Assembly (NCBI GenBank): GCA_017449185.1
Contig: JAFSJZ010000049.1
Span: 1-41,968, forward strand
DNA from: Oscillospiraceae bacterium
GTDB taxonomy: Bacteria > Bacillota > Clostridia > Oscillospirales > Oscillospiraceae
DNA length: 41,968 bases
Direction of reading: 5' to 3'
Shown: positions 18,681-25,662 of the stretch, one piece after another
How the letters are laid out: each line of letters begins with the position of its first letter
How positions within the stretch are numbered: position 1 is the first letter of the stretch
Made by a program: the position numbers and the translations under genes
Notes under the pieces: model-generated
Databases searched by the model: none
What the model was told of the DNA's origin: nothing
Seen by the model: only the letters and a program-made list of their open reading frames with translations

Positions 18681-18732
18681 TCCTTCCGGCCTCGGCTCCG
18701 CTCGGCCGCCTCCCCCGGAGGGGGTGGCTATA
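18681..18732. repeat. REP-like two-hairpin repeat, copy 3 (inverted)
   Basis: Read on the minus strand it begins with a CCCCC/GGGGG stem with loop TCC, then a GC-rich second part and the tail GGAAGGAGT. Together with copy 2 it forms an inverted pair that fills most of the gap between the sugar permease gene end and the membrane-fusion gene. No clear promoter was identified in the rest of this gap. Confidence 0.65.
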
Positions 18733-18745
18733 CTGTATTATTGTT

Positions 18746-19621
18746 TTATCCTTTTACGCTTCCCTGGCTGGCGATGCCTTCGACGAGGTATTCCTCTCCG
18801 TGGAGGAAGAGCAGCAGCGAGGGGATCATATAGACCGTGGCCATGGCAAAGGCCAGGCCGATCTCCCCGGAATTGATGTTGGAAAGGAACACCGACAGGG
18901 GCTGGGAATCCGCGTCCTTGAGAAGGATCAGCGGCTGCTCGACCATGTTCCAGTAGTCGATGAACACGAGGATGGCGATGGAGTAGAGCGCCGAGCGGCA
19001 CTGCGGCAGGCAGACTCTTCGGAAGATCTGCCATTCGGTCGCGCCGTCGACCTTGGCCGCTTCGATGAGCGAATACGGGATGCGGCGCATGAACTTGGTC
19101 AGCAGAAAGACCGAGAAGGGAGCAAAGACGCCCGGCAGGATGATCGACCAGGGGGTGTTGATGATGCCCAGCCACTGGCTGACGAGAAAGTTCGGCACCA
19201 GGGTGACCTGATAGGGCATGAGCATCAGGATCACATAGAAGAAGAAAACGCCGTCCCGCAGCTTTCCGCGCCAGCGCGTGAAGCTGTAGGCCGCGACTGA
19301 GGCGATCGCCACCTGAAAGATCACGATGGGCAGCACCAGCAGGATACTGTTCCAGTATTTGACGAGATAGTAGGGCGATTTGATCAGCCCCGAGACATAC
19401 TGCGAAAGCGTCACCCGGTCGGGGATGAATTTGAGATTGACGTGTCCGGAGACAAAGCCGCCGCCGGACGAGGAAAAAATCATGCCGTAGTTTGAGCGGA
19501 TCTCGCTCTCGGACATGAAGGAGTTGGTGAAGGTCAGCACCGTCGGCAGCAGGAACAGCACGGAAAACACGAGGCACAGCAGGAACATCACGCCGCGGGA
19601 AAAAGGCTTCTTTTTTCTCAT
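18746..19621 (-). CDS. Carbohydrate ABC transporter permease, MalG type
   Basis: A 291-residue inner-membrane permease with about six transmembrane segments. The EAA loop that contacts the ATPase is EAAKVDGATEWQIFRRVCLPQC, close to the family consensus. The N-terminal span (GVMFLLCLVFSVLFLLPTVLTFTNSF) and the C-terminal KG end are typical of MalG/UgpE proteins. It overlaps the upstream permease gene by 4 bases and is the last gene of the binding protein-permease-permease operon. No ATPase gene is present, so a shared MsiK-type ATPase elsewhere is likely. The sugar cannot be told from the sequence. Confidence 0.94.
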   Translation of the reverse strand: MRKKKPFSRGVMFLLCLVFSVLFLLPTVLTFTNSFMSESEIRSNYGMIFSSSGGGFVSGHVNLKFIPDRVTLSQYVSGLIKSPYYLVKYWNSILLVLPIVIFQVAIASVAAYSFTRWRGKLRDGVFFFYVILMLMPYQVTLVPNFLVSQWLGIINTPWSIILPGVFAPFSVFLLTKFMRRIPYSLIEAAKVDGATEWQIFRRVCLPQCRSALYSIAILVFIDYWNMVEQPLILLKDADSQPLSVFLSNINSGEIGLAFAMATVYMIPSLLLFLHGEEYLVEGIASQGSVKG

Positions 19622-20508
19622 CCCTCCACGTCCTTTCCGAACCAGTCCTCGATCTTGAAGAGGAGGGCGATGAGCACGACCATGACGAGCGCCATGATGA
19701 CAGCCGCCGCGGAGAGCTTCTGATAGTCAAAAGAGCGGAAGGTGTTGTTCATGAAATGCTGCAGCATGTACAGCCGCCCCAGCGGGTAGTCGCCGGTGAG
19801 CAGATACACCTCGCGGAAGACCTTGAAGGAGTTGATCAGCGAGAGGATCGTGACGAAAAGCACCGTCGGCGAGAGGTAGCGCAGCTTGATGGCGAAGAAC
19901 TTATAGCTCTCCGAAGCGCCCTCGACGTCCGCGACCTCGAGCAGCTCCTTGGGGATGTTGGCCAGGCCGGCCATGAACAGGATCATGAAATAGCCCAGGT
20001 TCTTCCACAGGAACAGCAGCACGACCACGTAGATGTTCCAGTCGCTCTGCAGCCAGTCGATGCGCGCGCTGCCGGCAAATCCCAACCATTCGTTGACCGA
20101 GCCGTTGTAGCTGAAGAGCACCTGCCAGATCAGCACGACCGAGGCCACAGGGACCATCATCGGGCTCAAAAAGAAGGTTCGGAAGCTGGATTTGCCGGGA
20201 ATGCGCGCCTCGAGCATCACGGCGAGCAGAAGCGACAGCACGACCGCCAGCGGTACGGCGATCGCGGAGAAAAGCAGCGTGTTCTTTCCCGCGAGCAGAA
20301 AAGCGGAGTTGCCGAGCAGCTTTCGGAAGTTGTCGAACAGGACAAAGTTCCGCGAGCCGACGCCGTCGATGAGCGAATAGTACACCACCACGCCGAAGGG
20401 CAGGATGAAAAACACGCTCACGCCCAGCAGGCTCGGCGAGAGAAAGCAGAGGCTGGCAGCGAGATCGCGCAGTCTGTTATGTCGTTTTTCTCTGCGCCGC
20501 TCTTTCAT
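19618..20508 (-). CDS. Sugar ABC transporter permease, MalF/UgpA type
   Basis: A 296-residue permease with about six membrane spans. The first spans residues 20-43 (LCFLSPSLLGVSVFFILPFGVVVYYS). The EAA motif is EVADVEGASESYKFFAIKLRYLSP. It pairs with the MalG-type protein encoded next (4-base overlap). A strong hairpin at 20601-20626 lies in the 297-bp gap between this gene and the binding-protein gene upstream, so the permeases are probably made at lower levels than the binding protein. Confidence 0.93.
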   Translation of the reverse strand: MKERRREKRHNRLRDLAASLCFLSPSLLGVSVFFILPFGVVVYYSLIDGVGSRNFVLFDNFRKLLGNSAFLLAGKNTLLFSAIAVPLAVVLSLLLAVMLEARIPGKSSFRTFFLSPMMVPVASVVLIWQVLFSYNGSVNEWLGFAGSARIDWLQSDWNIYVVVLLFLWKNLGYFMILFMAGLANIPKELLEVADVEGASESYKFFAIKLRYLSPTVLFVTILSLINSFKVFREVYLLTGDYPLGRLYMLQHFMNNTFRSFDYQKLSAAAVIMALVMVVLIALLFKIEDWFGKDVEG

Positions 20509-20600
20509 GCCTCACTCCGTGAAATGCCTTGATTTCTGACAAAATATTGTACCACAGTTCCTCCGATCCCGCAAGAGCCGGACGCTGAAGAACAGGCTTC

Positions 20601-20626
20601 GCGGCGGAGAGTGTCCTCTCCGCCGC
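20601..20626. promoter_or_regulatory. Strong hairpin between binding-protein and permease genes
   Basis: A perfect 11-bp stem GCGGCGGAGAG/CTCTCCGCCGC (20601-20611 with 20616-20626) has a 4-base loop. It has no T-run on either side, so it fits an mRNA-stabilising or attenuating stem better than a terminator. The remainder of the 20509-20805 gap shows no gene that I can support. Confidence 0.55.
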
Positions 20627-20805
20627 GGGAAATGGTCAGGTAAACGATGATTCATTCCGTGAGAGCGAATTGCGAGAAAAATTGTGTTCTGATAAAGGCA
20701 TTTTTTGCCGGAATACTTTGTGTATTTCAAGAAAAAATGACGAAATCAGGGCGCAAATTGTCCGCAAGGCGCCGACGCGGACATGGATCGGCGTTTAGCT
20801 GAAGC

Positions 20806-23223
20806 TCAGCGCTGCTCGTTGACGTAGATGTTCATCTTGCCCTGCACGAGCTGTGCGACCTCTTCGGCCGTCTTCTGGCCGGAGAAGAAGGCGTCGGTCT
20901 GCTCAAAGATGATGTCCAGCACGGCCGTATTCTCCGTATAGAGCTTGTCGGTGAGCGTGATGACGTTCATCACCTTGTCGGCCTGTTCCTGCGTCAGGGC
21001 ATAGAACTCCGTCGGCTCGTCCATGCCTTCGATCCAAAAGCCGCCCTTGGCGATGGGGATCCTCTTCCCCTCGTCGTCAAGGAGGTAATTGCCCTTCTCA
21101 TCCTTCGCATACTCGACGGTCATGGCCTCCTGCAGCTTTTTCTCCAACTGTTTTTGGTTGGCCGGGAAGCCCCAGTAGTAGCTGTTGTCGATCGCCTTTT
21201 CGGTCATAAAGCCGCGCAGGAACTGCCACGCGGTCTCCTTGTCGGCGCAGGCGGAGCTGATGCCGTAGCCGGACTGGAGATTGAGATAGCTGCCGACGCC
21301 CGTGGCTGTCGGGAACCCGATATAGGTCATGTCGCCGCCGAACTGCGCCTCGGTGGAGATGATATCCTCAAAGCTGCCGAGATACATCCGCGTGAGCATC
21401 TGCTTGCCCTCAGCGATGCGCTGGTCGTCGCTCTCATATTCGTCCCAGTTGTAAGTGAAGCTGTCAAAGCTGTTGGGGAAGAGCCTGGAGAACTCCAGCA
21501 GATCGGTGAAAGCCTTGCTGTCGAAATTGACCTTTCCGGTCTCCCAGTCGATGTAGTAGTCGGCGTCGATCGTCAGCTCCGCCCTCAGGATATCGCCGCT
21601 GGTGGTGAACTCGTCGAGCACCGTGCAGCCCTCCGGCATCGTCGCGAGCGCGGCGCGCAGATCGTCAAAGCTCCAGCCCGGCTCGTCGCCCACGACACGT
21701 GCAGAGCCCGCGAGCGTCGTGACGGTAAAGGTCGTGACCGTGGAGCAGAGCTTTCCTCCCACCTCCAGCGCGCGGAGCACGTTGGGCAGGAAGTCGGCGC
21801 GGTTGAGCTCGCTGTCGCGGTCGATATAGGGATAGAGGTCCTCCAGCAGGCCGCGGGAGGCGAGCTGCTGATAGGGCAGATTGCTCAGCGAGAGGATATC
21901 AGGCATGCTGCCGGCCATGATCTCGGTGGTCAGCTTGGTCATGCCGGCGTTCCAGTCCTCGTCGGTATTATACTCAGAGTAATCAATCACCTTGATTCTC
22001 ACATTGCTGCTGCGGTTGAATTTGATGACCGCAGTCTGGAGATTGCTGTCCGCCCACATGCAGGCGAGCGTCAACTCGCTCTTCTGCGGGACCTGGTCAT
22101 ACGGCTTTTTCTCCAGCGTGACAAATTCGGTCGTCACGTTCTCCCACTTGGAATCCCAGGTGTTCGTCACAGCGAAAAAGCTGCCGTCCGCCCGCGCCGT
22201 CCAGCCGGAGAGATTCTGCTGCATCACGTCCGCGTTCAGCCAGTCGAAAAGCTTTTCGCTGCTTTCGTCCGCGAGCTTGTAGCCATAGACGTTGACGCCG
22301 CTCTGATAATACAGATCGTAGTCGCCCGTACCCGGATAGATATCATAGGCATAGCGCGGGGCCTTCCAGGTCTGCGTGACGCGTCCCGTCTTGAGATCGA
22401 GGGCGGCCAGGAACATTTCGCCCGTGCGCTCGTCCGAATAGCTGATGCAGGGCGTGCCGTCGCGCAGCGTAAAGGCGCTGCCGACGTAGCCGGCCACGCT
22501 GACCGTGCCCGCGCTCGTACCGTCGGCGTGGTAGATGCGCACGCCGCTGGAATCTGTCATCAGAATGCTGTCGCCGACATAGCAGAGGCTGTTTACCCAG
22601 AACCAGTCGCCGTCGGAGAAGTCGATCTTTGTCAGGCTCTTCTCCCGGCCGGTGCCGTCCATCGTGCGCAGGTACCAGTTGTTCTCATAATGATAGTAGT
22701 TCCAGTACTCCGGGTCTTCCTCGGTCATCCCCTCGGGCGCGTCGTACCAGTATTCCCATGTCTGATAGAGCGCGGCGAGCTCACCCGAGGGGTCGGAGGC
22801 GAGCCTGCTGAGCTCGATGCTGCCGTCGTGGCCCTCGGAGGCCGTGTAGGAGAGGGGTTCATAATTTTCCAGCTTTGTGCGCTTGCCGTCGAAGCTCACG
22901 AACCAGAGGCTCTCCTCAAGGATGTCGAACTGGCCTTCCCACTCCTGCACCTCGCCCTCCCTGGGCTCGCGCTGTCCGACCACGTCGGAGCTGCTGGTGT
23001 AGAAGCCGTCCGACGTGAAGCATATCGCGCCGAGGGCCTCGTTCTCCTCGTTCGGCACCTCGCGGAAGGACGAGACGTAGGTGAAGGCAGGCGTCTCGCC
23101 GGCCTTGCCGCCGCTCGGCGTGACGGAGCCGCCGGAGTTGTCGGTTTTGCCGCAGGCCGCAAGAGAGAAGATCATCATCAGGGCCAAGACGGACGCGATC
23201 AAAGATTTCAGATTTTTCTTCAT
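20806..23223 (-). CDS. Large lipoprotein: propeller-like N-terminal region plus ABC sugar-binding domain
   Basis: An 805-residue exported lipoprotein with lipobox SLAAC (Cys24) after a hydrophobic signal. Residues from about 400 to 805 resemble a family-1 extracellular solute-binding protein (LTLACMWADSNLQTAVIKFNRSSNVRIKVID, then MPDILSLSNLPYQQLASRGLLEDLYPYID). Residues from about 45 to 390 are beta-rich repeats such as DSILMTDSSGVRIYHADGTSAGTV and WYLRTMDGTGREKSLTKIDFSDGDWFW, which look like blades of a beta-propeller. A usual sugar-binding protein is about 420-450 residues, so this is nearly double. TTGGAGG precedes the ATG. It heads the operon with the two permeases and is divergent from the two-component system. 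Confidence 0.88.
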   Translation of the reverse strand: MKKNLKSLIASVLALMMIFSLAACGKTDNSGGSVTPSGGKAGETPAFTYVSSFREVPNEENEALGAICFTSDGFYTSSSDVVGQREPREGEVQEWEGQFDILEESLWFVSFDGKRTKLENYEPLSYTASEGHDGSIELSRLASDPSGELAALYQTWEYWYDAPEGMTEEDPEYWNYYHYENNWYLRTMDGTGREKSLTKIDFSDGDWFWVNSLCYVGDSILMTDSSGVRIYHADGTSAGTVSVAGYVGSAFTLRDGTPCISYSDERTGEMFLAALDLKTGRVTQTWKAPRYAYDIYPGTGDYDLYYQSGVNVYGYKLADESSEKLFDWLNADVMQQNLSGWTARADGSFFAVTNTWDSKWENVTTEFVTLEKKPYDQVPQKSELTLACMWADSNLQTAVIKFNRSSNVRIKVIDYSEYNTDEDWNAGMTKLTTEIMAGSMPDILSLSNLPYQQLASRGLLEDLYPYIDRDSELNRADFLPNVLRALEVGGKLCSTVTTFTVTTLAGSARVVGDEPGWSFDDLRAALATMPEGCTVLDEFTTSGDILRAELTIDADYYIDWETGKVNFDSKAFTDLLEFSRLFPNSFDSFTYNWDEYESDDQRIAEGKQMLTRMYLGSFEDIISTEAQFGGDMTYIGFPTATGVGSYLNLQSGYGISSACADKETAWQFLRGFMTEKAIDNSYYWGFPANQKQLEKKLQEAMTVEYAKDEKGNYLLDDEGKRIPIAKGGFWIEGMDEPTEFYALTQEQADKVMNVITLTDKLYTENTAVLDIIFEQTDAFFSGQKTAEEVAQLVQGKMNIYVNEQR

Positions 23224-23302
23224 TGATTACCTCCAAAGAAAAAGAACATTCTCGTATCGGTGGCAGGCAGAAAAGCGCGGAGCTCTCCCGTCCGCCACGA
23301 GC

Positions 23303-23331
23303 ATTGTAACACACTCTCCCTCCGCTGTCTC
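23303..23331 (-). promoter_or_regulatory. Promoter of the binding-protein operon
   Basis: On the minus strand GAGACA (23326-23331) and TACAAT (23303-23308) are separated by 17 bases, upstream of the binding-lipoprotein gene. The -35 box abuts the first CTTAA box at 23331, so a regulator bound there would touch this promoter. Confidence 0.55.
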
Positions 23332-23346
23332 TTAAGCTTTCTTAAA
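23331..23346. promoter_or_regulatory. Tandem CTTAA boxes, candidate response-regulator operator
   Basis: CTTAAG at 23331 and CTTAAA at 23341 form direct repeats 10 bp apart, one helical turn, as OmpR-type regulators require. A further CTTAAG lies at 23404. The pair sits 15 bp upstream of the -35 box of the response-regulator gene and next to the -35 box of the divergent transporter operon. Binding is inferred. Confidence 0.5.
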
Positions 23347-23360
23347 GATACGGCACGGAA

Positions 23361-23388
23361 TTGTTTCTTTTTGTTTTTATGATATAAT
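23361..23388 (+). promoter_or_regulatory. Promoter of the two-component system
   Basis: TTGTTT (23361-23366), a 16-base spacer and a perfect TATAAT (23383-23388) lie 23 bases before the start codon at 23412. GAGGTG is the ribosome site. Confidence 0.7.
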
Positions 23389-23411
23389 GTCTTTTGAGGT
23401 GATCTTAAGCC

Positions 23412-24101
23412 ATGCTGACTAAATCTCATATCCTGATCGTAGACGACGACGCGGACATCCGCCAGGTCCTGCGCCTGCTGCTGCGGGACGACTATAACGT
23501 CACCGAGGCCGTGGACGGCCGGGATGCGATCCGCGCGGTCAAGGAAAACGCCGACATCGACCTGATCATTCTGGACGTGATGATGCCCGGTCTGTCCGGC
23601 TGGGAGACCTGCGACGCCATCCGCGCCCTGACGAACGCCCCGGTGCTGTTCCTCACGGCAAAGTCCGGCGAGCAGGACAAGCTCTCGGCCTATCGCAGCG
23701 GCGGCGACGACTTTCTTTCCAAACCCTTCTCGCACGACGAGCTGCTGGCCAAGGTCGGCTCGCTGCTGCGGCGCTACAAGGAATACCGCGGCAAGCCCGA
23801 GGCCGCACTGGCCGTGGAAAACCTGGAGATCGACTTCGCCACGCACAGCGTAAAGAATGCCGGGGAGAGCGTGCAGCTGACGGACACCGAGTATGCGATC
23901 CTTGAATACCTGCTGCACAACCGCGGCGCCACCGTCACCACCCCCGACCTTTATGAGGCCGTGTGGAAGGAGCGCTTTCTGCCCGGCTCCGGAAACACGG
24001 TGATGGTGCATGTGCTGAACCTGCGCCGCAAGATCGAAGAGAATCCCTCGACGCCGAAGATCGTCCGCACCGTGTGGGGAAAGGGCTATCAGATTGATTA
24101 A
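23412..24101 (+). CDS. OmpR-family response regulator
   Basis: A 229-residue regulator with an N-terminal receiver domain: acidic pocket DDD at residues 11-13, phosphorylation site Asp55 in LIILDVMMPG, Thr82 and Lys104 in SKPF. A C-terminal OmpR winged helix runs from about 130 (LTDTEYAILEYLLHNRG, then VMVHVLNLRRKIEENP and IVRTVWGKGYQI). This is the VanR-like subgroup. The kinase gene overlaps it by 8 bases. It faces the sugar-binding operon across a shared control region containing CTTAA boxes, so autoregulation and control of that transporter are likely but unproven. Confidence 0.95.
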   Translation: MLTKSHILIVDDDADIRQVLRLLLRDDYNVTEAVDGRDAIRAVKENADIDLIILDVMMPGLSGWETCDAIRALTNAPVLFLTAKSGEQDKLSAYRSGGDDFLSKPFSHDELLAKVGSLLRRYKEYRGKPEAALAVENLEIDFATHSVKNAGESVQLTDTEYAILEYLLHNRGATVTTPDLYEAVWKERFLPGSGNTVMVHVLNLRRKIEENPSTPKIVRTVWGKGYQID

Positions 24102-25422
24102 AGGCTTCCTCTCCCGCGCGAGCCTCAACGCGAAAATGCTCTTTGCGGCGCTGCTCGCGCTGCTGCTGGCCGTGGGCGTGTTCTTCGCCGCCTATGGGAT
24201 CGGCAGCTACTTCATTGAAAAAGTGTATATGAGCTCAGAGGCCGTGTCCGCACGCAAGGCGCAGATCTACACAGACTTCAACATCTATGTGCGCCAGAAC
24301 AATCTCTCCGGCACCGATTCCGCCGCCATCGCGCGCTGGACCGCTGAGCACGAAGACGTGACCATCATCGTCACGGGCGGCGGCGGCAACTACAGCGTGC
24401 GCCGCGGACAGGAGGCACCCGTCAACAACCAGATCAGCGATCTCATACAGATCGCCGAGATCTACGGCAAACTCTATCCGATGCGCTTTGCCGACGGCGA
24501 ATACCAGATCGCGATCGGCGACAGCTCGCAGACCCGCGAACAGAGCCTCTTTCTGATCGGCTCGCTGGTGCTGGCCTCCGTGGCTTTCATCGCGGTGATG
24601 TTCTTCTACATTCGCCGCGTCACCGACCGGATCATCGACCTCTCCGAGGAGGCGGTCGTGATTGGCAAAGGCGATCTCGAGGCCCCGATCACGGCCTCCG
24701 GCGGGGATGAGATCTCTGTTCTCGCCACCGAGATGGACAATATGCGCCGTTCCGTGATCGAGCGCATGAGCAACGAAAAGCGCGCCTGGGAGGCCAACTC
24801 CGAGCTGATCACCGCGATCTCCCACGATATCCGCACGCCGATGACAAGCCTCATCGGCTACCTCGGTCTCCTCACAGAAGGCGTGAACGAGGATGAGGAA
24901 AGCCGCGCGCGCTTTGCCTCCGCCGCTTACGGCAAGGCCCTTGAGCTTAAAGATCTGACGGACGAGCTGTTTAAGTACTTCCTCGTCTTCGGGCGGGCGG
25001 AGTTGGAGATGCAGCGCGAGCGCTACGATGCGCGGCTGCTTGTCGAGCAGCTCGTCGGCGAGGCGGCTTTTGATCTGCGCGACGCGGGCTTTGAGGTAGT
25101 GCAGACCGATTTTTCCGGCGAATGCACGGTCGTGGCCGACGCGATGTATCTTAAGCGCGTCATGGATAATCTCGTCTCCAACGCCAAAAAATACGCCGAC
25201 CGCGCCTTCCCCATCGTGTTCGTTTCCGAGCTCTCGGGCAACGATCTGAGCATCTGCGTCTCCAACACGATCGCCAAAGGGATCTCACGCGTGGAGAGCA
25301 CACGGATCGGGCTGCGCACCTGCGCAAAGATCATGCAGGCCATGGGCGGAAGCTTTGAAACGGCGTCGGATGAGGAACGCTATGCCGCCTCGCTCTCCCT
25401 GCCGGCCGACAGAAACGAATAA
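24094..25422 (+). CDS. Sensor histidine kinase with shortened ATP-binding region
   Basis: A 442-residue kinase. It has one membrane span near residue 20, an extracellular sensor of about 110 residues, a second span near 155-170, a HAMP linker (RRVTDRIIDLSEEAVVIGKGDLEAPI), and a dimerisation domain with His244 in AISHDIRTPMTSLIGYL. The N box is DNLVSNAKKYAD. After it, the usual DxGxGI box and F box are missing: the chain goes from ICVSNTIAKGI directly to VESTRIGLRTCAKIM, the G2-like segment. I recall such lid-shortened VanS-like kinases in Clostridia. The start is taken as TTG 24094 inside the regulator gene; ATG at 24136 is less likely. Confidence 0.9.
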   Translation: MIKGFLSRASLNAKMLFAALLALLLAVGVFFAAYGIGSYFIEKVYMSSEAVSARKAQIYTDFNIYVRQNNLSGTDSAAIARWTAEHEDVTIIVTGGGGNYSVRRGQEAPVNNQISDLIQIAEIYGKLYPMRFADGEYQIAIGDSSQTREQSLFLIGSLVLASVAFIAVMFFYIRRVTDRIIDLSEEAVVIGKGDLEAPITASGGDEISVLATEMDNMRRSVIERMSNEKRAWEANSELITAISHDIRTPMTSLIGYLGLLTEGVNEDEESRARFASAAYGKALELKDLTDELFKYFLVFGRAELEMQRERYDARLLVEQLVGEAAFDLRDAGFEVVQTDFSGECTVVADAMYLKRVMDNLVSNAKKYADRAFPIVFVSELSGNDLSICVSNTIAKGISRVESTRIGLRTCAKIMQAMGGSFETASDEERYAASLSLPADRNE

Positions 25423-25428
25423 ATCCCT

Positions 25429-25497
25429 CCCCCTCTTCAAGGCGTGCAGAGCAGGCGTCTGCTTGATCTGCGCATCTAATCCTAAAGAGGGGGTTTT
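25429..25497 (+). terminator. Likely terminator after the histidine kinase gene
   Basis: CCCCCTCTT (25429-25437) pairs with AAGAGGGGG (25485-25493), followed by TTTT. The loop is long and has its own stem, AGCAG/CTGCT. The T-run is short, so efficiency is uncertain. The rest of the gap to 25598 shows nothing I can name. Confidence 0.5.
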
Positions 25498-25598
25498 GCG
25501 CCCTTGTGGGGGATTTCAGTATAGAATATTGCCGTCTTCGCTTTATTTGTGGGGAATTGACACCTTTCCCTCCGGGTAAAACAGGGTCAGATTGCTCC

Positions 25599-25627
25599 TT
25601 GACAAGGGCGGCGCTTTCGAGTATTCT
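25599..25627 (+). promoter_or_regulatory. Promoter of the GH25 lysozyme gene
   Basis: A perfect TTGACA (25599-25604), 17-base spacer and TATTCT (25622-25627) lie 35 bases before the ATG at 25663. A TATAAT just downstream (25631-25636) is too far from this -35 box. Confidence 0.65.
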
Positions 25628-25662
25628 ATTTATAATATTATGTTAACGATCCAGGGTCTTTT

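Noticed and set aside
20512..20730. A 72-codon minus-strand frame in the gap before the permease gene
   Set aside because: It contains the strong hairpin in its middle, has no ribosome site and reads as Arg/Ser-rich noise.
21154..23226. A 690-codon open frame on the plus strand
   Set aside because: It is antisense to the binding-lipoprotein gene, which has a signal peptide, lipobox and good ribosome site. The frame reflects high GC at third codon positions and has low-complexity Ala/Val/Arg/His composition.
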